A program made the position numbers and the translations under genes. A stretch of DNA of 64,000 nt from Calcarisporiella thermophila CBS 279.70 (lineage: Eukaryota > Calcarisporiellomycota), in NCBI RefSeq assembly GCF_041956535.1, contig NW_027192206.1:523488-587487 (forward strand), given 5' to 3'. Below the pieces are notes generated by a model, which was not told the DNA's origin, did no database searches, and saw only the letters and a list, made by a program, of their open reading frames with translations. This document shows, in pieces, positions 12,502 to 22,898 of the stretch. Each line of letters starts with the position of its first letter. Position 1 is the first letter of the stretch.

Positions 12502-14032
12502 ATGTCCAGTCCCATCTCCCGCACAAAATATGACTTTGAGCAATATGATCTCCCCCCTACACCTACCACCAGCACATCTGCACCGTTACCGAATGCACAA
12601 CCTAATCTCCCCCCCCTCATCGAGCCAAATGCCCCCAATCCTTTGGCTACTCGGCCTCGAAGAGAGGCCAAGCGAATCAGCCAAGCCATTGATCGTCAGA
12701 TTAATCGGGAAAGGGTGCGGAAAGATTCAGAAAATAGTTTAAAAATGTTAATCCTAGGTCAATATAATGAATGAAGACTTTTAGATGATCGAGAAAACCA
12801 AGAGAACTAATGCGACTCTCCTTTTTTTTATAATTTTTTTCCTACAGGAGCAGCAGAATCCGGCAAAACCACCGTCTTGAAACAAATCCGGCTACTACAT
12901 GGCGATGGTCTTGCAGATCGCTCTCACTTCAAACACATTATTTATCTCAATATCCTGAATGCCATCCGCTCCTTAGCGGTTGCAATGCTCAAAAATCAGC
13001 TTCCTCTAGCGAATCCGGAGAACGCCGATCACCTGCACACCATTCTTAATCTAGAGCCCACCCCGGAAGCCACCTTTATGAATGGACAATTCATCGCAAG
13101 CTCCACCGGATTCGACGATACGCCGTCCATAGTTACCCGGGAAGAAGAATACATTACCAGCGTTTTTAAATATGCAGCAGGTTCTGCAAAGGTTCTGTGG
13201 TTGGATGATGGAATTAAGGATGTTTGGAAACTAGGACTTGCGGGGGACCTGCAAGATACCGCAAAACAGTAAGTTCTGCTCTGACACTTCGCATTGATGC
13301 GAACTACAATTGTGAGCTGGATACCCATCTCTTGCTCTTTTCTCTATTCTTCCCTTGGTAGTTTCTTGGACTCAATTGACCGGATAGCATCTGATTACTA
13401 CACTCCCACGGACGACGATATTATACAGGCTAGAGTACGAACGCTGGGGGTATCAGAGCATCGATTTTTTATCGACAAACATACGTACATGTAAGCTCCA
13501 TCCTCCTTACTTTAGCAGGGAAGTGCCTAGGAAATGAATCTTATTATATGCTTTTAGTATTTATGATGTTGGTGGCCACCGATCCCAGCGCAAGTATTGG
13601 GCCCCTTACTTTGACAATTGCAATGCCATTCTATTTCTTGCCGCGATCTCGTCGTTTGATCAAACGCTCTCCGAGGATCCAAGCATCAATCGGCTCACGG
13701 ACAGTGTCGACCTTTTCCGCTCAATCTGCAACCACCCCCTCTTGAAGAAATCCGCCATGATTCTCTTCCTCAATAAAACCGACATCTTGCAAATGAAACT
13801 CGACGCCGGGATCAGGGTTGGCAAGTTTTTCCCAGAGTACAAGGGCTCAAACGATTTCGAGTCGATAGCCAACTTTTTCAGGCGGCAGTTTACGTCGCAG
13901 AAAAGAGATGCCGATAAAGAGATCTACGTGCACTTGACACATGCAACCGACACACAGCAGATGCGTATGATGGTGGCTGCGCTTAATGTTATTGTTGCAA
14001 AAACCAACCTGACTGATGCGGGCCTGCTCTAG
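12502..14032 (+). CDS. Heterotrimeric G-protein alpha subunit with substituted catalytic Gln
   Basis: Joined exons give a G-alpha with a long N-terminal Pro/Ser-rich extension (SPISRTKYDFEQYDLPPTP). The P-loop is LGAAESGKTT (usual GAGESGKS/T), switch I RVRTLGVSE, switch II DVGGHRSQRKYW (usual DVGGQRS), then NKTDIL and THATDTQQM (usual TCAT). The ARVRT Arg and the Mg-binding Thr are present, but the catalytic Gln of switch II is His. There is no Gly at residue 2 for myristoylation, and the C-terminus NLTDAGLL lacks the Cys modified by pertussis toxin. The family couples GPCRs to effectors such as adenylyl cyclase or MAPK modules. It is probably a divergent fungal paralogue with altered GTP hydrolysis; that effect is inferred, not shown. 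Confidence 0.9.
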
Positions 14033-14621
14033 CTTTTGTTTCCCTTCCTCCCCCTCTCCTACCTCTTGTTTTGCTGCCTTCCCTCCATTCGCTTGTGTAC
14101 TTTTTGTTTTGCCTGCGACCCCTTGGGCCTGTATTTTTTTTTTCTCATGCATTCAGTGTATGTGTGTGAGCGTGTGATTTTTATGATGATATTGTGTACC
14201 TAAACCATGATGTCCGTTTATTCTATTTCGTTCTCTTTATTAGATCACTGAATATTATCTTTTCCATATCATTTTCCAACGATGTACATTGATCCTTCTT
14301 TCTTGGATGTTTTCTTTCTCAATGTTTATTCTATCAATACAATGCCTCTCTCTCCCTCTCCCTCCTCTTCACCGCACGCGAGACTTTGTCTTCGTCCTGA
14401 TATGCTCTGTTTCACTTCCTCCAACGCCTGACGACCCCTAACTAACACAGAATTGGTTCTCCATCGGCCAGGCCCGCCCGTCCTGTTTCACCGAAGCAAG
14501 CCCAGCCTCCCCCAAGGCAAATGTTCCGAGTCACCCTCCATAGATGGGGCAGCCTGCTGACAGCAAAGGCTACAGCTGGCTGTGGCTTTTGAAATTGGTT
14601 CTGCACAACCTTTAAGACGGG

Positions 14622-14629
14622 TATAAAAG
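14622..14629 (+). promoter_or_regulatory. Isolated TATAAAAG box
   Basis: A consensus TATA box (GGGTATAAAAGCGGCG) in a gene-free convergent intergenic region. A 36-codon ORF opens at 14642, but only about 13 bp separate it from the box, so the ORF is an unlikely target. Either a non-coding transcript starts here or the match is chance. Confidence 0.3.
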
Positions 14630-14884
14630 CGGCGCGAGAGGATGAATACGGAAATTTTATTCTCCTATTTCGCCGCCAAGGCAACTCCTCAGATCCTCAA
14701 TCCATTATTGATTTTCCGAATGCCAGCTTCCACTCTCGAGAGCATATATTGAACCTTCGCTAATCTTGAACTAATATTCGCATAGCTTTGCTCCGTAAAG
14801 GGGGAAGACGGTCCATCCGAGTTTCACGCGATGAGGTGCAAGCATGCATATTTCTTGAATGCACTGGATAAGTTTCATTCGTTT

Positions 14885-14976
14885 TTTTTTCCTACGTGGA
14901 GGCCATGACATGGCCTCCACGTAGGAAAAAATAAAAATTCCAATATCGAATAGTAATACAATGTATTACTATTCGA
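14885..14976. repeat. Two adjacent perfect hairpins
   Basis: The first hairpin (14885-14931) has 23-bp arms around a single A: six T, CCTACGTGGAGGCCATG, A, CATGGCCTCCACGTAGG, six A. The second (14946-14976) has 14-bp arms (TCGAATAGTAATAC / GTATTACTATTCGA) around AAT. They are 14 nt apart. Such palindromes suit a foldback/MITE-like remnant, a structured transcript end or a protein-binding site. There is no encoded protein nearby that explains them. Confidence 0.85.
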
Positions 14977-15377
14977 AATGGATGAGAATCAGTGTAAAAG
15001 CTCATTATAAAGCTATCACACTTCACCATATCAATTCAACTTGACAGTACATCTACTCAAGCTGTGACAACAAACCCAGAGGTTTAAGACGGCATTCTCT
15101 AAATGGGCTTGTCCCCCGCCTCAAACGTGAAGAACGCGGCTCTGGAGTTTTAATTCCTTTGAAAATTAATTATTATAGAGAGGAAATATGGGATATACAA
15201 TCTTTCGAATCTGCCATGAGGAAATGGAAAAAATTGAAAAATAAAAAGTCAATAAATATGCTATACGGTCACGAAATAATGGAAATAGTAGGATAGTGAA
15301 TTGGATCCAGGAGGAAATAAAGGAAGGACTTTACAGCTCAATGTGTTTATCACAAGCCAATAAATAGGCGATATCCG

Positions 15378-17536
15378 TCAATTGCGACCGATAATAGCCG
15401 ACCCGTTGTTCGAATTTGATACTGGCTGCCCTTGTGGCATGGATTGCGATGCATGAACTACGTTATTAGTCGCAGCGGTTCCAGGGGGCTGCGACTGTGG
15501 CGGGTAGGATTGCCGTGGTTGGTGCGGCTCCGCTATGGGAGCTGAACTGGAGGGGAATTGGGACGGGATGGATATTAGAAATGGAGCAGACTGCAGGTGC
15601 GAATAATTAACGTCGCCCGTCATCGATCTCATAGGAGCTGGTTGATATGCACCACCCCCCACATAGTGCTGCTCATTAGCTGCTATCGGAAACGAATAGT
15701 GCCCTGCACGAGGATGCTGACCAGGATGCCCTGGGGAGTAACCCGGAGGTCCATTCTTGAACCCAATGCTCGTTGCGCTATCGTCTTCGGGGGACGAAGT
15801 GCCCTCGAGTGGACCCGCACCAGGATTGGACCTATAGTTGTATTTTCGGCGGTGGCGCAGGATAAGGAGCACGGCGACAATGGCCACGGCGCCTACAATC
15901 AGAATGCTCCCTAGTACCGTGCCAATGATGGCTCCTTGCGAGAGAGCCGGCTGCGATACAACCTGCGGCATAGTGTTGGGCACTATCGGGGGGTTGGCTG
16001 GAGGAGTATGGTTTTCCATTGGCGGATCCAAGTTAAAATTCGTTTCAAGCATGCTTGGGACATAGCGGTTAGTAAAGTTTCCCGTGGTTACGTCGTAGAC
16101 GAAAATATTATTATCTGTTCACCGAAAAGGAAAAGGGCTGGAGTTAATTGGAGTTACTATGATTCATTTTCGCACACGCACATCTACGCATGTGTGCGCG
16201 TGTGTTCGATATCGGCTCTATAGAAGATGTTCACTTACCCATTGTTGTCCCATTGAATTCTGTCGCCCCAAACATGATCATCACATTGGATCCGGAGCGA
16301 GCACACTGGTGGCGCATACGCGGGGTGGGTGGGATTGCGCCAGGTGAAATGCCAGGGTTCAGTTGGATCCAGGACCAAGTCCGAGTATTGAGAATCCAAG
16401 CGTCACCGAAAAGTGAAGACACCCCATCGGTCCCGCCGCAAATGAAGATGCCACCATCTTGTGCTGATAACGGGAGAGGAGGGAGAGGAGGGAGGGAGGG
16501 CGTTAGCAATTGATGGAGACAGAGCAAAGTATATTGAGTGAGTCCGGTTCAAACTCTACTTACTTATTGTAGCACCATGCAGCCAACGCTTCGGCGGATA
16601 GGGACCAACTAGATCCTTGGTTGACCATACCCTCTTTGCAGTATCAAAGATATAGGCCACCCCCATGCTGCGCATCTCGGTTCCCGTGTGCCCCCCTAAC
16701 ACAATCATTTTTCTAGAGAACAGTAGTGAATACGCGCCCCTTATCTCTCTAGCCCAAATAAACCTTACCCGTTCACCAAAGAAGCTGTCACGAGATAGAA
16801 GGAATACAGTTAGGTCGTTTCTGTGCCCTTTCCCCAATTCTAAACAACATTTACCAGTATGTCCAGTGACCGGCCCGGAAACAGGATTCATCTGCTCTGT
16901 AATGATCTGCTCCCACTTGAAGGTTGCCCCGTCGAATCGATACAATTCATTCAGCACATGGATATCCTCTCCTAACTCCATTTGGCCCCCATATACCCAA
17001 CTCACCCCATTCTTCTCACTCACTGCACTACTATACGCTCTTCTACTAGGGGCAGTGCCAGCGCTCCACGTGTAATTACTCAGGGCTAATTTGAATTCTG
17101 TGTTTGGGTCATTGGGCGAAAAGCTAGACGCGACCATTCCCCCAAAAGTAACCATGTATGGGTCTTTGGCATTGCCACCAGGGAGAAGTACATTGCCTGC
17201 CACAGGAAACGGAAGGGATGCCTCCCCAGATACGGGAAGCCATGCGGGCTTGGATACATCCCACTGTTGGCTGAGATCAAGGATGGCAAGTTCGGAGCTG
17301 GGTAGAGGGATTCCGTTCTTGATGGTGGCACCACCATAGAACATCAGACTAGTTGAGGAGAGGCCCAAGTTAGAAAGGAAAACTACGGCTCAAAGTCAAG
17401 ATTTTCACTGAATGCTGCGCAAGCACAGGCCTTACCGATTCCCGAGGAGCAGTTGCCCGAATGAGCTCTTGGGCGCAGGAGTGAATGCGACCGCAGCAGT
17501 AATGAGAAAAGCGAATACATATATACTCATTATCAT
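15378..17536 (-). CDS. Kelch-repeat single-pass membrane protein
   Basis: The start MIMSIYVFAFLITAAVAFTP gives a signal peptide (an alternative start lies two codons in). Spliced kelch blades follow, each with the GG doublet: LMFYGGAT, MVTFGGM, WVYGGQ, VLGGHTG, FICGGTDG and MFGATEF, making a probable extracellular beta-propeller. One TM segment (GAIIGTVLGSILIVGAVAIV) is followed by a basic stop-transfer HRRKYNYRS and a long Pro/Ser/Gln-rich cytoplasmic tail. Fungi have many such galactose-oxidase/kelch-type membrane proteins, mostly of unknown role (cell-surface or polarity functions have been suggested). No catalytic motif is visible. It converges on the G-alpha gene across 1.3 kb. Confidence 0.78.
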
Positions 17537-18117
17537 GCCAAGAATTGGGGAGTAGAAGAGAATGATGCCGCCTATATATCCAGAAGCAAATAGAGGAGAG
17601 GAGGGCACACGGTTACGAGAGGTTGTGTAAGAGGACGAATGAAACTAGTCAAGCCTCCTTATTCGGCCATAGAACACAAGAATCTTATTATATGCCTTAA
17701 AACAAAACAGCCTCAAGCCATAAATTGCCACCAAGTCGAGAAATCGTGGCTTATTCCTGTCTCAAGCTGAGCCTGGTATGGTATCATTGCCATTCTTCGT
17801 CATTCATGTGTACTTAATCCCCATACCGCACTGTTTCGTTTCCTACCGGATCCCATTCTCATGCTTACTTCCAAAATAGGGCATATAATTCAGAGGCCTC
17901 TTTATATAAAATACAGCCCAATGGAGAGTTGTAGGATGCATAAACTCCTTACTTGTATTAGTAATAGGGATTTGGGGAAAAGACCATGAAATAATAGAGT
18001 GGAGATGCTTCCGAGTATTCAGAAACCCACTTCCCTGCTTGGAGAAAATTAAGTATTAAGTAATAAGCATATTGCAAAAAAGGGTATCATCACAATTTAA
18101 ATTTTTAAAAATGTTAA
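17537..18117. other. Intergenic spacer
   Basis: AT-rich sequence between the kelch gene start and the tRNA-Lys gene. No ORF, repeat or RNA gene is recognised. Confidence 0.5.
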
Positions 18118-18190
18118 CGCCCGATGTGGGGCTCGAACCCACGGCCTTGGGATTAAAAGTCCCACGCTCTACCGATTGAGCTAACCGGGC
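18118..18190 (-). tRNA. tRNA-Lys (UUU)
   Basis: The 73-nt sequence folds as a complete cloverleaf: acceptor GCCCGGT, D-arm GCTCAATCGGTAGAGC, anticodon stem TGGGA around CTTTTAA with anticodon TTT, and T-arm GTGGGTTCGAGCCCCAC. No intron and no encoded CCA. A T-run that could terminate Pol III lies just downstream. The sequence is identical to the copy on the other strand about 4 kb to the right. Confidence 0.96.
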
Positions 18191-18271
18191 TTACTTGATT
18201 CGTTTGTCAAATTTTTCCTGTTGTAGCAAAGTTTTTGCATTTTTTTATTCGTACGGGCTGCAATGTGAGGA

Positions 18272-18343
18272 GGAGGGATGGTGTAGTGGACTATCCCAGG
18301 GATGCCGAATGAAACGGCGTGGGTTTGAACCCCACTTCCCCCA
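18272..18343 (+). pseudogene. tRNA-Leu-like relic lacking an anticodon loop
   Basis: A good A box (TGGTGTAGTGG) and B box (GGTTTGAACCC), acceptor strands GGAGGGA / TTCCCCC with one mismatch, a T-arm GTGGGTTTGAACCCCAC and a class-II-type variable arm GCCGAATGAAACGGC. Where the anticodon arm should be there is only the perfect stem ATCCC-A-GGGAT, so the anticodon loop is absent. CCA follows the discriminator position by chance or design. The best explanation is a tRNA-Leu pseudogene or tRNA-derived element; reading the variable arm as a UGA anticodon arm fits worse, because the loop lacks U33. Confidence 0.5.
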
Positions 18344-19001
18344 CCAGCACTCACTATTATATCGTGGCTGCTGTCCACTTTGATCAAGATTGAGTCTCTA
18401 TTACCGGAAAGATCGCTCCTACGAAAAAGTACAGATTACATCGATATATTAACCTGGAAGATAGTTTTGGCTTGATGTAAATAATAATCTATCTTTCTCT
18501 CCAGCTCTGATCGATTTTGGCGTTGCAAAAGTAATAATCGTGTTACGTGGCGCTATTTCTTACATCACAAACAAATACTGCTGCATATCAAAACCATGAG
18601 ATTTTCTTAGAAGAATTTGCAAAGTAAATTGTCCCCGGCTCTCGAGACTCAATTCGGAAATCCACCAGTTACAAACCACTTACCAAAAAATGTTAACTTT
18701 AATATGTGGAAGGATGATACCACCCTCCTATGCGCTTAATCTAGCTTGCCCAAACAGTTGAATAGGTTTGTAGCAACCCTGTTTTTCGTCAAAAAATTAG
18801 CAAAGTTTGCTCCGGATTTTATGGAGGAGTTTGTTTCGACGGATGATGCGGGCCCGAGCCGCCTCCAATACTTGGTTTCCGATATAATTGAAAACAATTT
18901 TCAGACGTAATTGAAAAGACAATATAAAAGAGAAGAATTCTACCTCACTTAGCTCCATCCAAATATTCAAAATATTTACCCTTCCCCAAAATTATCAAAC
19001 C
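18344..19001. other. Upstream region of the orphan tail-anchored gene
   Basis: AT-rich sequence without a supported ORF. It contains the promoter of the next gene, including a TATA box listed separately. Confidence 0.5.
18923..18929 (+). promoter_or_regulatory. TATA box of the tail-anchored orphan gene
   Basis: TATAAAA in CAATATAAAAGAG, 73 bp upstream of the ATG, a normal core-promoter spacing for a short 5' leader. Confidence 0.55.
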
Positions 19002-19463
19002 ATGGACAGTAATATATACCCTTTTTATGAAAGAGATAACATTCTTTGTGATGATGCTACACACTCCGTTGCCGTCTCTCTTTCGACTGTGACAAATAAA
19101 AATCTACAGGATCAACAGGGCGAGTTTTACACGTGCATATCTTGCGGAAGCGCTGCGCTGTGTAATAATACAATAGATGATCTCGATGTAGAGCTCTATC
19201 AACAGAGTGTTGATACTCCGGCTACCGTTTCCGTTGAGTTTATATCGAATCGTCCGGAACCCACTAGTCCTAATACCGTCAATATGATGTACGTCATGCA
19301 AAGCGATCAACCTGGCTCTCAGTGCTATATCTTAGAAGTATTTGAGCTGATTTATCAAAAAGGAATAGATGCAGGCTTGACTAAGAAGACGGCTTCTATT
19401 CTAGTTATAATAGTAATATTTATGGCCTTATTTATTGGGGTAACGTATCTTACCAGGAATTAA
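19002..19463 (+). CDS. Orphan tail-anchored membrane protein (153 aa)
   Basis: An intronless ORF with ATG in strong context (aaaccATGG) and an upstream TATA box. There is no N-terminal signal. Residues 1-115 are soluble, acidic and contain a Cys cluster (YTCISCGSAALC). A C-terminal hydrophobic helix near residues 131-150 (SILVIIVIFMALFIGVTYL) is followed by only TRN, which is tail-anchor topology. I do not recognise a family. It lies in the segment bounded by two inverted tRNA-Lys genes. Unlike most window genes it has no intron. Confidence 0.6.
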   Translation: MDSNIYPFYERDNILCDDATHSVAVSLSTVTNKNLQDQQGEFYTCISCGSAALCNNTIDDLDVELYQQSVDTPATVSVEFISNRPEPTSPNTVNMMYVMQSDQPGSQCYILEVFELIYQKGIDAGLTKKTASILVIIVIFMALFIGVTYLTRN

Positions 19464-21124
19464 TGGTGTTATTAATTATACACTTTGCTTGATCTACATA
19501 ATACTTTATGTTAATTTTGAATATGTGTTTTAATAAGTGTTACGTTTCGTAGTTTCAGCTTGTCTTATACTTGTGACTATTTGTGATAGCATCATTATAT
19601 GCATATATATATATATTGGCTTTTGGACTTTGGAATAAACTAAGCGGAGTTTTCTCTTACTCTCCTATCTCAAACTATCCATAACAATAAGCTTGTAATC
19701 TCGTAAGCCACCATTTTGATCGGGTGCGCTTAGGAAGAATTTCTTCCTTAATAATTTTATGGGCTTCATACTGCTAATTCTTCGCTACTTTGCGCTCTGC
19801 CTTCATTTTCTTCCATTGTAAGTCTGTCGGAAATATGCATGGTTTAATCGAGTTCGTTGTACTGATCGTTGCCTCCGCTGGAGTTTTCCATATATAAATG
19901 ACTCGATGCTCTCTTTGATCTTTGCCGAGGTACTATGAATCAACCATTTAGATAAAAAAAAACCTGTATAACTAAAAAGTATGAAACATACCCAAGCGGG
20001 GAACATTGGACTATTCCATTCAGCTAAAACTAAATTTTGGGGTCTCTCCTCTGAGCTTCCTTCAATATTCGAGTCTTCGTTTCTAAATATCCTATTTTAA
20101 TGTATCGTGCAACCTGTGAGAGGACAGAATAAGATTGGCAACCTAATACCCCATCTTACGATGGGAAATAAGGTCCAGAGTGTGGACTACGGTGGAATGG
20201 GGTGAAAAAGAAGTATTTACATTCACAAGAGTAATGAGAAACGGGTCGAACAACAAAGGAGAATCTGTTATCTCTAACCACGCCGCCTCCTGACAACAGA
20301 GCAATAGCCATGTATAAAATTAAATTTGCCCATTAGCCGTATCCTGACCTTGTTGAAATCAAAAAGGAGATTATTGGTGTAAAAAATTGAAACCAAAATT
20401 CAACTAGAGATTCATTTTGAAGTGTAAACTTTACACAATCTTGAGCAAGCGTGTCGACCTAAGGTATGTATGTAAGGAAAAGGATATTAGATAAGTAGAG
20501 TGAGCAGAGCTTGGCCATATTACATTGAGGTTTGAATGTGGAAGACTATAATACAATCTCCTTGCCTTATCCCGTAAACACATTCCACGGCCCTTGGCAT
20601 CATGGTAGACTGGAAAAATTATCCTGCTCATTTTGATTAAGCTTTCGTATAGGCTAAGCTTTACGCGTGGAAAAATCTCTTTATAACATCGTAAAGCGAG
20701 CAAGAATGAGTATACTCGATAGAAACGTACATGAGGGAATTTTATTTTCTAAGCCGATATCGGTTTTGCACCAACACTGGAATTATAATTATACTCAAAC
20801 TTTATTAGAATATTTAGCCTAAAAGATCCATTCAAAATAGCCGAAGTTACCATTGCGTTGGATTGGCCTTCATAGTTGAGACACCATCATCCACCCTTGA
20901 AGATAGCGTGGAGTAAACAAGGTTAAGAAAACGAGAGAAGGTGCTTAGATTGAGTTTAAGTTTGATTTGAATAAAGCCAATACGTTATCACCTAACTTAG
21001 GCCGCATCAAAGATATGGACGCGAAAAGCAGAATACCTATTTCACAACAATGGACTCAGCACTTGGACGGGGTATGCCCAAGAACACTCTACTTTAAGGT
21101 TATGACTTTGCCTCTTAACAACCG
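19464..21124. other. 1.7-kb region without a recognised gene
   Basis: AT-rich, with a short (AT)n tract near 19604-19614. Small ORFs on the minus strand (around 19803-20006 and 20431-20703) lack recognisable domains and convincing spliced continuations. I see nothing supportable. Confidence 0.5.
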
Positions 21125-21132
21125 TATATAAG
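21125..21132 (+). promoter_or_regulatory. TATA box of the small secreted protein gene
   Basis: TATATAAG in CCGTATATAAGCGGG, about 100 bp upstream of the ATG. Its strong consensus suggests a regulated, potentially highly expressed gene. Confidence 0.6.
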
Positions 21133-21226
21133 CGGGTGCAGGCAAAAGGGAGCATCCCAATATCTTCTCTCACCTATTTTTCCAAACAGCTTAACAAACA
21201 TTCAATTTGACGAACAACTTGACGCG

Positions 21227-21469
21227 ATGAAGACGAGCATGTTTCTCCTGGCATTCGCTTTGGTGGCAGGCTTCGCATCAGCCTACAGCTGCAGATGTGA
21301 TCGAAGCAATGGTGGTGACATTCAATTCCAGGCAACGCAATCATGCTGCCGAAAAGTGGGCGGCAGTCTGCATCAAGACGGTTATGGCTGCGTGATGCGC
21401 GACGGGGATATGACCGCAAACTACCGAAACTGCTGTTGGCGAACTGCTGTAGGCGAGCGGTGCTGGTAG
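21227..21469 (+). CDS. Small secreted cysteine-rich protein (80 aa, 8 Cys)
   Basis: Starts with a clear signal peptide (MKTSMFLLAFALVAGFASA, probable cleavage before YS). The mature part of about 61 residues has eight cysteines in the order C-x-C, CC, C, CC, C (SCRC, SCC, YGC, NCC, RCW), enough for four disulfides. No intron. The two CC pairs recall hydrophobins, but the leading C-x-C, hydrophilic character and short loops do not fit. No family recognised; likely an effector-like or antimicrobial-type secreted protein, which is inference. A strong TATA box precedes it. Confidence 0.75.
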   Translation: MKTSMFLLAFALVAGFASAYSCRCDRSNGGDIQFQATQSCCRKVGGSLHQDGYGCVMRDGDMTANYRNCCWRTAVGERCW

Positions 21470-22218
21470 AGATGGCTACCAATATTCTACTACGTCGATA
21501 CCGTGTATAATGCATATTAACTGTTTATGTTAATAAAGTCAGCATTATAACCAGTCACTTATTAACTTGCCTGTTAAAGCTATATAACGCCCTAAAACTA
21601 GACAGGTGTCAGGAAGGCCTATCCAGAAAAATATTCTTATATTCCTATCCATTTTGATTAATTTAGCGTTCTCAAGAGAGATACCCGATTCGATGGATCC
21701 CCAAGGTAAATAATGCGGTAATCCACCTATAATTAATCAAGTACTCTCCTTATTCCTTGTATGCCGACAAGTTTCTCAACAGCCCCATTCTTTCCTTAGA
21801 GATTTCCTAGTGGTTAAACCATATTCAATGGGACCTTCTGTCGATACACTTGTGAAGTTGGTAAACTGCTTTCATTCGTGAAATACTTCGGAATACCGCC
21901 TCTTTTTATTATGAAGAACATTGATCCAACATATAAAACTATTATCTTGTATTCGATACACAGAGAATGGACGCAACTATGCATGAACTTGGAAAGAGAC
22001 CTTTATAAATATCAATAAGGAGGTTACAGCCATATATTTGGTCTTTGAGTGTTAATAATAACTCTGAACATTATTTATCTCGATAATTTAGATAACTTGG
22101 ACATATCATTAAGCCTTTGACTTGTTCATATTTGCAAGAGAATCTTTCTTGAGCGCACACCCAAAAACAGGTGCGAAATTTTTGGTTTATATAGTTCAAC
22201 CTGACGCCAATTTTCGTT
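21470..22218. other. Intergenic spacer
   Basis: 3' region of the secreted-protein gene and upstream sequence of the tRNA. No gene seen. Confidence 0.5.
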
Positions 22219-22291
22219 GCCCGGTTAGCTCAATCGGTAGAGCGTGGGACTTTTAATCCCAAGGCCGTGGGTTCGAGCCCCACATCGGGCG
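22219..22291 (+). tRNA. tRNA-Lys (UUU), second copy
   Basis: Base-for-base identical to the tRNA-Lys about 4 kb to the left but on the opposite strand. The cloverleaf is complete and the anticodon is TTT; GTTTTTG follows within 10 bp as a Pol III terminator. The flanks of the two copies do not appear to be similar. Confidence 0.96.
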
Positions 22292-22898
22292 CAAGCGTTT
22301 TTGATTTCAACCTTTACAAACGCCTATTTTTACCCTTTATTTTTGCAAAAATAGGTGGAGTAAAAACCCTCCTTCAAGGTCTTTTAGTTCCACCCTTGAG
22401 CCCATCTAGATAATGCCTTCTAATATGGTGTAGGCCAAATAGGGTATCATTTTGGTAGGGATTACAAGGTCAGAGTTTTCAGAGAGGAAGCCGGCTTCCC
22501 GAACCTACCGCCATCATGCCTCCGACACATCACCTGTTATGTCACCACTCCAAGCTTGCTTGCATGAACGACGGATGCATCAAACCATTGCGCGGGGCTG
22601 CGGGCTACTCTACTTCGCCTCCCCTTGTTTTATTCCATCACCAAAATAAGGAAAAACAACACATTTTATGAACTATTCTAAGTTATTATGAAAAAGGGGC
22701 TATTAAAAACACAATTTTAGAAAATAATTTAAGATGGCATTAAAGGGTAAAACTAAAAACAAAAACAAATAGGTACAAAACTCAATCCACGTTAAGAATA
22801 GGTTGGGCCCATTCCGTCAACGATCAATAGAGGAAGGGGGGTATCCTATCTTCATGGCTGCTAAGCAAATTATAAAGTCTCTTTTCCCCTCCCTCAGG
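22292..22898. other. Intergenic spacer
   Basis: AT-rich sequence between the tRNA and the convergent GPCR stop codon. No ORF or RNA gene recognised. Confidence 0.5.

Larger units (their letters stand above)
14033..15377. other. 1.3-kb tail-to-tail intergenic region
   Basis: Lies between two convergent genes. It holds CT-rich 3' sequence, an isolated TATA-like box and a striking double hairpin (listed separately). I see no ORF longer than a few dozen codons with coding character. Confidence 0.6.

Noticed and set aside
18272-18343. Functional tRNA-Ser (UGA) reading of the tRNA-like element
   Set aside because: The putative loop AATGAAA lacks U33, and treating that stem as the anticodon arm leaves eight unexplained bases before it; a tRNA-Leu relic fits better.
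20431-20703. 90-codon minus-strand ORF between the tRNA genes
   Set aside because: No domain, poor start context and no convincing spliced continuation.
21227-21469. Hydrophobin
   Set aside because: Eight cysteines with two CC pairs, but the first pair is C-x-C, the loops are short and the mature protein is hydrophilic.
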